DNA from: Cupriavidus necator A5-1
GTDB lineage: Bacteria > Pseudomonadota > Gammaproteobacteria > Burkholderiales > Burkholderiaceae
DNA length: 64,000 nt
Reading direction: 5' to 3'
Assembly (NCBI RefSeq): GCF_000744095.1
Contig: NZ_JQLI01000001.1
Span: 2,480,001 to 2,544,000 of the forward strand
Position numbers and translations under genes: made by a program
Shown here: positions 51,832-60,007 of the stretch, piece after piece
Numbering within the stretch: the stretch's first letter is position 1
How the letters are laid out: the number at the start of each line of letters is the position of its first letter
Notes under the pieces: model-generated
Told to the model about the DNA's origin: nothing
The model's input: only the letters and a program-made list of their open reading frames with translations
Databases searched by the model: none

Positions 51832-52473
51832 ATGAGCATACTTGCTAAAGTTACGATGAAGGAGGCGTGCGCGATGCTGGGCATCCACCCTGGCACGCTT
51901 CGCCGATGGGAGCTCGACGGGAAGATCTCCGCCGATCGGACTCCGGGTGGTCATCGTCGCTATAATTTGACCGCTCTAATGGAGTTGGCCGGCAAGAAGG
52001 TCGAGGAAGCAGAGCGCGGGCGTACTACGCTCGCCTATGCGCGCGTTTCCAGCCACGACCAGAAGGCCGATCTGGAGCGTCAGTGCCAGGTGCTGGAGTC
52101 GTTCTGCGCTGCGAAGGGATGGCCCTTCGAACTCATCCGGGATCTCGGCTCCGGCATGAACTATGAGAAGAAGGGCCTCAAGCAACTGCTCAAACGTATC
52201 TGTGCCGGAGGCGTTGATCGGCTTGTCATCACACACAAGGACCGGCTCTTGCGATTTGGTGCAGAGCTCGTTTTTGCTCTGTGCGAGCAATTCGGAACGG
52301 AAGTCGTCATCATCAATGCCAAAGGCGATTCGACGTATGAGGAGGATCTTGCCTGCGACGTGCTTGAGATCATTACCGTCTTTTCGGCGCGCCTCTATGG
52401 CAGCCGTTCCCACAAGAATCGTCACGCCATGAAAGCCCTGAAAGAGGCTGCAGATGCCATTCAAGAGGGCTGA
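51832..52473 (+). CDS. tnpA: IS607-family serine recombinase (TnpA)
   Basis: 213 residues. MerR-like N-terminal HTH (MKEACAMLGIHPGTLRRWELDGKISADRTPGGHRRY) joined to a serine-recombinase catalytic domain with YARVSSHDQKADLERQ carrying the nucleophile serine and the later ITHKDRLLRFG motif. Full length. It starts 20 bp after the IS66 target duplication, so that insertion has displaced its natural upstream region. It overlaps tnpB by 20 bp, as is usual for IS607 elements. Confidence 0.92.
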   Translation: MSILAKVTMKEACAMLGIHPGTLRRWELDGKISADRTPGGHRRYNLTALMELAGKKVEEAERGRTTLAYARVSSHDQKADLERQCQVLESFCAAKGWPFELIRDLGSGMNYEKKGLKQLLKRICAGGVDRLVITHKDRLLRFGAELVFALCEQFGTEVVIINAKGDSTYEEDLACDVLEIITVFSARLYGSRSHKNRHAMKALKEAADAIQEG

Positions 52474-53972
52474 TCCCACCACTATCCAGTTCGCGAGGAA
52501 GGTCCGTCTGGTGGTGGACGCTGATGCTGCGGGCAAGCTCGACGGGCAATCCAAAATCTGCAACTGGCTATGGAACGCGCATGGCGGAGTTGTCCATCGT
52601 CGGCGGCTATGGCTATCTTGATGAGGCGCGAACCAAGAAGCTCCTGTCGGAGGTCTATTCCGAGATCGGGCTTCGCAACCTCGTGCCGCCGCTCAAGGAG
52701 CGTCATCGGTTCTTGCGCTGCGTGTTTTCTTCACCGCTGAAGAATGTCGCGCTGCGCATGGCCAAGGCCATTGCCTCGCATCGAAAGTCGAAGAATGGAC
52801 AGCGCTGCGGCCCAGACGTGGGCTGGGTCAAGTACAAGGCATGGGCCAAGCACTGGATGAGCCTGGAATACGACGAGCCAGGCAAAGGCTGGAATGTTTC
52901 CCAGTTCGGTTGGCTCAACCTATCGTTCGGCGCGAACGCGCAAGGACAGCGGCTGTCGCTGCGCCTGAAGATGGAGAAGACACCCAAGGAGATCGCGAGC
53001 GCTCGCACTTGCCGGATCGTCCGCGAGGGCCGCGACCGCTATTTCGCTGTGTTCACGTTCAAGGGGCAGAAGAAGGCCAGGCAACGCGGCACGCGCGTGG
53101 TCTACATCGATCCGAACCTGAAGAACTTTGGCTACGCTCTGGATACTGAGGGGCGCGCCTTCGAATTGTCCAATCTTGAGAAGTTGAAGGAGTCGGAGCG
53201 CATTCTCGATCGGCTAACGAGTCTGCGTGACCGGTGCATAGCAAAGTCGCTGTGGGTAGATACCATCCACGGCGATGGCACGGTGTCGACGCATTGGCGT
53301 CCCAGTCGCCGCTGGAAGCGTTTGGACGACGCTGTGGAGCGAATGCAAACCAAAGTGCGAGAACAGAAAAAGCACTTCATGTATTCGCTGGCGAACCAGC
53401 TCTGCAGGCACTACGACGTGATTGGGATCGGCAACTACGTGCCGGAGAACACCAACCACGGCAAGGGCCGCAAATACAACCGCGCGGTAAGAAACAGAAC
53501 GATGCACGGTGCATTCAAGGACATTGTCTCGTGGGTCGCGACGCGCTCCAGAAAGCATGCGCTGGTGCTGGATGAAACCGGCACCACGCGAACGTGCCAT
53601 GCGTGTGGTCACGTTGTCGAGGGCGGGATAGCGCCCGCAATTCGGGAGTGGGATTGCCCGGGCTGCGGCACCTGCCACCTGCGCGACGAGAATGCCTGTC
53701 AAAACGGTCTGCGGCGGCTGCTGACGCAAGTCGGCGACGCTGTGGACTGCTCCCATCTGCCCTGCTCGGGCCCCGTTCAGATTATCGGGCGGTGTGATTG
53801 GCGATTCCATCCGCAAGGATGGACGGGAGTCCCGAGAGGGGGCGCCAATGTGAATTCAATGCGCCTGCCGGAGTACCGGCAGCGAATGCGCGCGTTACCG
53901 CGCGCTCGGGTTGGTGACCGCGCGTCCAAATCTGCAAAGACGTCGCCATTAGCGATGCGTAGGCTTGCTTAG
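52454..53972 (+). pseudogene. tnpB: IS607-type TnpB (RNA-guided nuclease family), frameshifted
   Basis: The expected N-terminus starts at ATG 52454, inside tnpA: MPFKRADPTTIQFARKVRLV then KLDGQSKICNWLWNA, the family's usual opening. This frame ends at a stop near 52617. The rest continues in another frame from about 52580 (MAELSIVGGYGYLDEARTKK then SEIGLRNLVP), so a single-base indel near 52580 breaks the gene. In the main frame, RuvC-I Asp is in VVYIDPNLKNFGY, the zinc finger has four cysteines (TCHACGH and DCPGCG), and RuvC-III Asp is in RDENACQNG. The usual RuvC-II glutamate is replaced: the site reads VIGIGNYVPEN. A glutamate about 48 residues further on (LDETGTTRTC) may substitute. Without the first part it is probably not functional. 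Confidence 0.8.
53807..53905 (+). ncRNA. candidate omega (re)RNA scaffold at tnpB 3' end
   Basis: Three tetraloop hairpins within 100 bp overlap the tnpB tail: CCATCC-GCAA-GGATGG (53807-53822), TGCCGG-AGTA-CCGGCA (53866-53881) and GCGCGCG-TTAC-CGCGCGC (53888-53905). TnpB guide RNAs are known to lie at the 3' end of tnpB and run over the element end, which fits. The protein tail encoded here is not conserved-looking. Confidence 0.45.
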
Positions 53973-54034
53973 ATTTGGAAGAGCGGCATATGCGCCGCGC
54001 GGCATCGGGAGAAAAAACAGGAAGGTGTGAGGCG

Positions 54035-54178
54035 TCAGCTACGGAAGCCGACGCCCTGCATGATTATCCGCAGCACCCACGCGGCCACGCCTAGCGCCGC
54101 GACGCTGGCCGCCCAGATCAGCACCAGCCAGCCGACACGGCGCAGCCAGGTCGATGCGCCGGGACGTTGCGCGCCCAT
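54035..54178 (-). CDS. DUF2474 small subunit of bd-type oxidase
   Basis: 47 residues (MGAQRPGASTWLRRVGWLVL then AASVAALGVAAWVLRIIM). One transmembrane helix preceded by a basic stretch, the DUF2474 pattern. Members sit after cydB in CioAB operons and are thought to play the role of CydX. Its ATG overlaps the cydB stop codon (TGATG), so translation is coupled. Confidence 0.88.
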   Translation of the reverse strand: MGAQRPGASTWLRRVGWLVLIWAASVAALGVAAWVLRIIMQGVGFRS

Positions 54179-55185
54179 CAGTGGTAGCCCTCGCCGTGGC
54201 GGACCTTGCCGCGGAACACGTAGTAGGCCCACACCGTGTACATCAGGATGAAGGGGATGATGAACAGCGCCCCGACCAGCGCAAAGCCCTGGCTCTGCGG
54301 CGGCGCGGCGGCATCCCAGAACGAGATATTCGGCGGAATGATATTGGGCCAGACGCTGATCGCCAGCCCGCTGTAGCCGAGGAACACCAGCCCGAGCGCA
54401 TACATGAACGGCGAGATATTCGGCTCGCGGCGCAGCGCGCGCATCAGCATGAACATGCACAGCGCCACCAGGATCGGCACCGGCGAGAACCAGAACAGGT
54501 TGGGCAGGCTGAACCAGCGCTCGGCGATCTCCGGGTGCGTCAGCGGCGTCCACAGACTGATCACCGCGATCACCGCCAGCAGCAGCCAGGCGAGCGTGCC
54601 GGTCAGCTTGATCATGCGCTGCTGCAGCTCGCCCTCGGTCTTCATGATCAGCCAGGTGCTGCCCAGCACCGTGTAGGCCACCATCAGCCCCAGGCCGCAG
54701 AACAGCGGGAAGGGCGTGAGCCAGTCCAGCGGCCCGCCGGCAAAGCGGTGGCCCTCCATCTTGATCCCGTCGATATAGGCGCCCAGCGCCACGCCCTGGA
54801 AGAAGGTCGCCGTGGCCGAGCCCAGGATAAAGGCCGCATCCCACACCGGGCGCTCGCGATCGTTGGCCTTGAAGCGGAACTCGAACGCCACGCCGCGGAA
54901 GATCAGCCCCAGCAGCATCAGCATCAGCGGCAGGTAGAGCGCGCTCAGCACCACCGAGTACGCCAGCGGGAACGCCGCCAGCAGCCCGGCGCCGCCCAGC
55001 ACCAGCCAGGTCTCGTTGCCGTCCCAGACCGGCGCGACCGTATTCATCATCACGTCGCGGTCATGCCGGTCCGGCACGAACGGGTAGAGCATGCCGATGC
55101 CCAGGTCGAAGCCGTCCATCACCACGTACATCATCACGCCAAAGAAGATGATGACGATCCAGAGAAGGGAGAGATCGATACCCAT
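54178..55185 (-). CDS. cydB: cytochrome bd-type ubiquinol oxidase subunit II
   Basis: 335 residues with about eight transmembrane helices. DLSLLWIVIIFFGVMMYVVMDGFDLGIGMLYPF is the family start, and DRDVMMNTVAPVWDGNETWLVLGGAGLLAAFP is its best-conserved block. It forms the membrane quinol oxidase with CydA, reducing oxygen to water at high affinity. The start at 55185 is 4 bp from the cydA stop. The sequence is of the CioB type. Confidence 0.95.
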   Translation of the reverse strand: MGIDLSLLWIVIIFFGVMMYVVMDGFDLGIGMLYPFVPDRHDRDVMMNTVAPVWDGNETWLVLGGAGLLAAFPLAYSVVLSALYLPLMLMLLGLIFRGVAFEFRFKANDRERPVWDAAFILGSATATFFQGVALGAYIDGIKMEGHRFAGGPLDWLTPFPLFCGLGLMVAYTVLGSTWLIMKTEGELQQRMIKLTGTLAWLLLAVIAVISLWTPLTHPEIAERWFSLPNLFWFSPVPILVALCMFMLMRALRREPNISPFMYALGLVFLGYSGLAISVWPNIIPPNISFWDAAAPPQSQGFALVGALFIIPFILMYTVWAYYVFRGKVRHGEGYH

Positions 55186-55189
55186 GGTG

Positions 55190-56623
55190 TCAGCTCCGGC
55201 TGCGTGCAACGGTGGTGGGGGCGAGCACTTCGTCGTCGTCCACGGCGGACAGCGGCCGCGCCGGCGTATGCCCGCGCCCGGGCCCGCCTTCCGGCTTGAG
55301 TTCCTCGATCGCCGGCCCCTTGCGCACCAGCCGCATCATGTAGGCGATGCCCACGCCGAACACGAAGAAATACGCCACCACGAAGATCGCCAGCGTCAGC
55401 GCCAGCTCGGGCACACCGTGCGGCGACACCGCATCGGCGGTGCGCTGCAGGCCGTAGACCACCCACGGCTGGCGCCCGATCTCGGTCGTATACCAACCAG
55501 CGAGGATCGCGATCAAGCCGGTCGGCCCCATCCACAGCGCCATATGCAGGAAGCCGCGCGCGCGGAACATCCTGTCCTTGCGCCGCAATAGCAGGCTCCA
55601 TATGCCCAGCAGGATCATCAGTAGCCCCAGCCCGACCATCACGCGGAACGACCAGAACAGGATGGTGGAATTGGGCCGGTCCTCGGGCGCGAACTCCTTC
55701 AGCCCCTTGATCTGCCCGTCCCAGCTATGGGTCAGGATCAGGCTGCCCAGGCGCGGCACTTCCACCGCGAAGCGCGTCTCCTCGCGCGCCATGTCGGGCC
55801 AGCCGAACAGCAGGAGCGGCAGGCCTTCATGGCCCTTGTTCTCCCAATGGCCTTCCAGCGCGGCGATCTTGGCCGGCTGGTGCTTGAGCGTGTTCAGGCC
55901 ATGCAGGTCGCCGATCACGGCCTGGATCGGCGCGACGATCAGCAGCATCCACATCGCCATCGACAGCATCTTGCGGATGGCGGGGTTGTCGCGGCCACGC
56001 AGCAGGTGCCATGCGGCCGAGGCGCCGACGAACAGCGCCGTGGCCAGGAACGCCGCCACGCTCATATGCAGCAGGCGGTAGGGGAACGAGGGGTTGAAGA
56101 TGACCTCGAACCAGTTGGTCGGCACCACGCGGCCATTGATGATCTCGAAGCCCGCCGGCGTCTGCATCCAACTGTTGGACGCCAGGATCCACGTGGCCGA
56201 GATCAGCGTGCCGAGCGCGACCATCACCGTGGCAAAGAAATGCAGCCCCGGCCCAACCCGGTTCCAGCCGAACAGCATCACGCCCAGGAAGCCGGCTTCC
56301 AGGAAGAAGGCGGTCAGTACTTCATAGGTCAGCAAGGGGCCGGTGATACTGCCCGCGAACTCGGAGAAGAAGCTCCAGTTGGTGCCGAACTGGTAGGCCA
56401 TCACCAGCCCGGACACCACACCCATGCCGAAGTTGACGGCGAAGATCTTGGACCAGAAGTGATAGAGGTCGCGGTAATGCGTCCGCTGCGTTTTCAGCCA
56501 GCAGGCCTCGAGCACCGCCAGGTAGGCGGCCAGGCCGATGGTGATCGCGGGAAAGACAATGTGGAAAGAGATGGTGAAGCCAAACTGGATGCGGGCGAGG
56601 TCGAGCGCGGTCAAACCAAACAT
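55190..56623 (-). CDS. cydA: cytochrome bd-type ubiquinol oxidase subunit I (cyanide-insensitive CioA type)
   Basis: 477 residues. Heme-ligand and quinol-binding features: the N-terminal FTISFHIVFPAITIGLAAYLA with the heme histidine, GRQPWVVYG following GWYTTEIG, and the short Q-loop (the region after EVPRLGSLILTHSWDGQIKGL is brief), which marks the CioA-like cyanide-insensitive branch. The start at 56623 gives the correct membrane N-terminus. First gene of a cydA-cydB-DUF2474 operon. Cyanide insensitivity is inferred from the subtype. Confidence 0.94.
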   Translation of the reverse strand: MFGLTALDLARIQFGFTISFHIVFPAITIGLAAYLAVLEACWLKTQRTHYRDLYHFWSKIFAVNFGMGVVSGLVMAYQFGTNWSFFSEFAGSITGPLLTYEVLTAFFLEAGFLGVMLFGWNRVGPGLHFFATVMVALGTLISATWILASNSWMQTPAGFEIINGRVVPTNWFEVIFNPSFPYRLLHMSVAAFLATALFVGASAAWHLLRGRDNPAIRKMLSMAMWMLLIVAPIQAVIGDLHGLNTLKHQPAKIAALEGHWENKGHEGLPLLLFGWPDMAREETRFAVEVPRLGSLILTHSWDGQIKGLKEFAPEDRPNSTILFWSFRVMVGLGLLMILLGIWSLLLRRKDRMFRARGFLHMALWMGPTGLIAILAGWYTTEIGRQPWVVYGLQRTADAVSPHGVPELALTLAIFVVAYFFVFGVGIAYMMRLVRKGPAIEELKPEGGPGRGHTPARPLSAVDDDEVLAPTTVARSRS

Positions 56624-57040
56624 GTCGTGTTCTCCGTGGCGCTGGCCTGACGCACGCCTTGGACGGCGCGGCGCTGCCGTGAGGCAGGCCGGGCCAGTCG
56701 GCAGGGGCGCGCCGGGGCGCGGGCCGTAGGCGCGTGCGGGAAAGCGTAGTGTACGCCGCGCGCCGCGCAAAGTGCAGCATGGCAGCAAGCAGCGGGCGGG
56801 CGACAATTCGTCGCAGGCGTATCGCATTCGCCGCTTTGCATGCCTTCAGTCATGCTTGCAGGTAATGCTAACCAAGCGCGAGTTCGCCGAACAGCATCAC
56901 CTCAATGGAAAAACGCCGTATCAGTTTTGCGCGCTGCAGCAGCATCGCCGGCTGACAAGGTGAGTAATCAAGTGCATAGTCACGCGCTTTGCCAAACGAC
57001 ATATCGTTGCCTCCGCGCCCCGGCGGACCTCGCTGCCCAT

Positions 57041-57799
57041 ATGGATTCCACCTTGCTGATCGTGATCGCCGGCGCTGTCGTGGCCGGCTTTGTCCAGGGC
57101 TTGTCGGGCTTTGCGTTCGGCATGGTGGCGATGTCGTTCTGGGCCTGGGCGATAGAGCCGCGGCTCGCCTCGGCGATGACGGTGTTCGGCGCGCTCACGG
57201 GCCAGTTGCTGGCAGCGGCATCGGTGCGGCGCGGGCTGTCGTGGCGGCGGCTGTGGCCGTTCGTGGCCGGCGGCGTGTGCGGGATCCCGCTGGGCGTGGC
57301 GATCCTGCCGATGCTCGACGCGCAGTGGTTCAAGGCCGTGCTCGGCGGCTTCCTGACGCTGTGGTGCCCGGTGATGCTGATGGCGCGCCGGCTGCCACAT
57401 ATCGGCGTGGGCGCCCGCGTGGCCGATGGCGTGGCCGGTGCGGCCGGCGGCGTGATGGGCGGCATCGGCGGCTTCACCGGCGTGATCCCCACGCTGTGGT
57501 GTACGCTGCGCGGCTTCGACAAGGACGAGCAGCGCGCGGTGATCCAGAACTTCAACCTCGCTACGCTGGCGGTGACGATGGCCACCTATGTCGGCAAGGG
57601 CATCGTCACACGCGAGATGCTGCCGATGTTCCTGGTGGTGGCGCCTGCGATGCTGGTGCCGTCGCTGCTGGGGGCGCGGCTCTACCTCGGCATTAGCGAG
57701 ACCACCTTTCGCAAGGTTGTGCTGTCGCTGCTGACAGCCTCCGGGGTGGCGCTGCTGGCGACGTCGGTGCCGGTGCTGCTGGCGCGCGGTGCGAACTAG
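57041..57799 (+). CDS. TSUP/TauE-SafE-family membrane transporter
   Basis: 252 residues, about eight hydrophobic helices. The opening VIAGAVVAGFVQGLSGFAFGMVAMSFWAW and its repeat in GVMGGIGGFTGVIPTLWCTLRGFDKDEQRAV are the twin motifs of the family, which exports or imports sulfite, sulfonates or organic acids. Substrate not determinable. Upstream in-frame codons to 56840 are not conserved-looking. Convergent with the LysR gene at 57854. Confidence 0.88.
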   Translation: MDSTLLIVIAGAVVAGFVQGLSGFAFGMVAMSFWAWAIEPRLASAMTVFGALTGQLLAAASVRRGLSWRRLWPFVAGGVCGIPLGVAILPMLDAQWFKAVLGGFLTLWCPVMLMARRLPHIGVGARVADGVAGAAGGVMGGIGGFTGVIPTLWCTLRGFDKDEQRAVIQNFNLATLAVTMATYVGKGIVTREMLPMFLVVAPAMLVPSLLGARLYLGISETTFRKVVLSLLTASGVALLATSVPVLLARGAN

Positions 57800-57853
57800 T
57801 CCAGCGCCTTTTTCAATCCGCAGCGATGAAGACTTCGCGTGCGAGGCCGCGCG

Positions 57854-58795
57854 CTAAGCGCTCTTGACCTCCGCTGCAGCCTCGCGCAGGCAGGCCGCCA
57901 TGTGGTCGCCGCTGAGCGACGGTGCGCGCTCGCGTAGGGTGATGATGCCCACTGGCGGCAGGTCCACCGGCACCTCCATCGCCAGCACATGCAGCCGGTC
58001 TTCGGCCTGCAGCGCCCGTGCCACCGATGCCGCCATGAAGCCCGCGGCATTGCGCTGGCTGACGAAGGTGGACAGCGCGAGGTAGGACGACGATTCGATC
58101 ACGTCCTGTGGCGGATGCAGGCCGTAGCGGTAGAACGCCTGTTCGATCTTCACGCGCAGCGATGCCCACGGCGGCGGCATGACACAAGGCATCTCCGCCA
58201 GGTCGGCCCAGCCGGGGCGCGCCTTTCGCGCGAGCTTGTGGCCGCGCTTGACGACAACCACCATCGGCTCGTCGTAGAGCGCTTCTGTCAGCAGGTCGGG
58301 CGCCGCATAGCCGGGTTCGAGCCGGCCGACGATCAGGTCGAGCTCGCGCAGGCGCAGCTTGGGCAACAAGTGCGTGAGGTCGCCTTCTTCCACCAGCACG
58401 GTGGCGCGCGCATAGCGGTCCTTCAGCATCCCCACGGCCCGCGCCAGCAGTACCGGCAGCGCAGCGCCCATCGATCCGACGCGGATGCGGCCCGAAGCGC
58501 CGCTCTGCACCGCCGCGATCTCGTCGCGGGTCTGCTCATACTGCGCCAGCACCGAGCGCGCAAAGCGCACCAGCGATTCTCCCGCGGGCGTGGGCTCGGT
58601 GCCGCGCGTGGAGCGCGTGAACAGCGTCAGCCCCAGTGCCTTCTCGACCTCAGTGAGCACCTTGGACACCGCCGGCTGGCTGACCGACAGGAACTCCGCG
58701 GTGCGGCCGAGATGGCGGAACTCATCCAGCGCCACCAGCAATTGCAGGTGGCGCAGCTTGATATTGGAGCGCAGCGCGCGATCGATCTGGACCAT
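57854..58795 (-). CDS. LysR-family regulator of the adjacent catabolic cluster
   Basis: 313 residues. HTH in KLRHLQLLVALDEFRHLGRTAEFLSVSQPAVSKVLTEVEKALGLTLFTR; the effector domain resembles the GbpR/galactose-binding-regulator-like group (the IRVGSMGAALPVLLARAVGMLKDRYARATVLVEEG strand). It is divergent from the Bug receptor gene at 58939 across a 143-bp gap that is AT-rich near 58805-58860. This is the standard arrangement for a LysR activator of an uptake-and-breakdown operon. Confidence 0.9.
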   Translation of the reverse strand: MVQIDRALRSNIKLRHLQLLVALDEFRHLGRTAEFLSVSQPAVSKVLTEVEKALGLTLFTRSTRGTEPTPAGESLVRFARSVLAQYEQTRDEIAAVQSGASGRIRVGSMGAALPVLLARAVGMLKDRYARATVLVEEGDLTHLLPKLRLRELDLIVGRLEPGYAAPDLLTEALYDEPMVVVVKRGHKLARKARPGWADLAEMPCVMPPPWASLRVKIEQAFYRYGLHPPQDVIESSSYLALSTFVSQRNAAGFMAASVARALQAEDRLHVLAMEVPVDLPPVGIITLRERAPSLSGDHMAACLREAAAEVKSA

Positions 58796-58938
58796 GTCCG
58801 GAGTCTACATAACTATATGCTTATGAAGCAATGCTAGTTTTTGATTGGATTGTTATGTTAGGTCGCGCCAGAATGCTGGCATGAAGAAGCCGGCTGCGCC
58901 GGCCTCGCCCATAATCAAAACATCGGAGACACCCGCAA

Positions 58939-59955
58939 ATGACTCAACGACTCCCCATCGATCTGAAGCGCCGCAACCTGCTCATCGGCGCTGCCGCGGG
59001 CGTTGCTGCCGGTGCCGCCGGCGTGCTGCTGCCGGCTGGCCGCGCGCTGGCGGGCGAGTATCCCGAGCGTCCCATCACCTTTATCTGCCCCTGGCCGGTT
59101 GGCGGCACGGCCGACCAGTCGATGCGCGCGCTGTGCCAGGTGGCCGGCGGCATCCTCAAGCAGTCGATCGTGGTGGAGAACCGCGCCGGTGCCTCCGGCA
59201 TGATCGGCACCAAGGCGCTGGCGCGCGCCACGCCGGACGGCTACACCATCGGCCAGATCCCGATCTCGGTCACGCGTTTCTCGCAGCTCGGCATGTTGCC
59301 GCTCGATCCGCGCACCGAGCTGACCTACCTGGCGCGCACCTCGGGCCAGACCTTCGGCATCGCGGTGCCCGCCAACTCGCGCTACAAGACGCTGCAGGAC
59401 GTGGTCGCCGCCGCCAAGGCCAATCCCGGCAAGGTGACGTATGCGCACGCCGGCATCGGCGGCGCGACCCATGTCGGCATGGAGCAGTTTGCGCTGGCCG
59501 CGGGCATCCAGTTCAACGCGATCGCCTACAAGGGCGGCGCGGCCGCGCTGCAGGACGTGCTGGCCGGGCAGGTGGACCTGCTGGCCGATTCCAGCTCGTG
59601 GGCGCCGCACGTGGAAGCCGGCAAGCTGCGCCTGCTGGCGACCTGGGGCGAGCAGCGTGCATCGCGCTTCAAGGACACGCCGACGCTCAAGGAGCTTGGC
59701 TACAACGTGGTGGTGGAAGCGCCCAACGGCATCGGTGCACCCAAGGGCCTGCCGCCCGCGGTTGAGAAGAAGCTGCGCGACGCCTTCCGCGCCGCGGTGG
59801 CGAGCAACGAGTTCAAGCAGGTGGCCGCGCGTCTCGATGCGCCGCTGATGTACCTGGACGGTCCCGACTACAAGAAGTACGTGGCCAGCGTCTATGACCA
59901 GGAAACGCAGCTGATCAAGCGCCTCAAGCTCAAGGAACTGCTGCAGCAAAGCTGA
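58939..59955 (+). CDS. Bug-family (TctC) periplasmic solute-binding protein
   Basis: 338 residues. The N-terminus has a twin-arginine-like motif (KRRNLLIGAAAG) and a long hydrophobic stretch ending in ALAGEYPERPI, so Tat export is possible. The mature Bug fold has the family signatures ITFICPWPVGGTADQSMRAL, VVENRAGASGMIGTKALARATPDGYT and the VDLLADSSS block. Bug proteins bind dicarboxylates and related acids; no dedicated TctAB permease is present here. First gene of the catabolic set. Confidence 0.93.
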   Translation: MTQRLPIDLKRRNLLIGAAAGVAAGAAGVLLPAGRALAGEYPERPITFICPWPVGGTADQSMRALCQVAGGILKQSIVVENRAGASGMIGTKALARATPDGYTIGQIPISVTRFSQLGMLPLDPRTELTYLARTSGQTFGIAVPANSRYKTLQDVVAAAKANPGKVTYAHAGIGGATHVGMEQFALAAGIQFNAIAYKGGAAALQDVLAGQVDLLADSSSWAPHVEAGKLRLLATWGEQRASRFKDTPTLKELGYNVVVEAPNGIGAPKGLPPAVEKKLRDAFRAAVASNEFKQVAARLDAPLMYLDGPDYKKYVASVYDQETQLIKRLKLKELLQQS

Positions 59956-60007
59956 GCCGCAGGCGATTACCGAGCCTGGCCGCAGGCGCACAACAAGCGA
60001 ACCCCAA

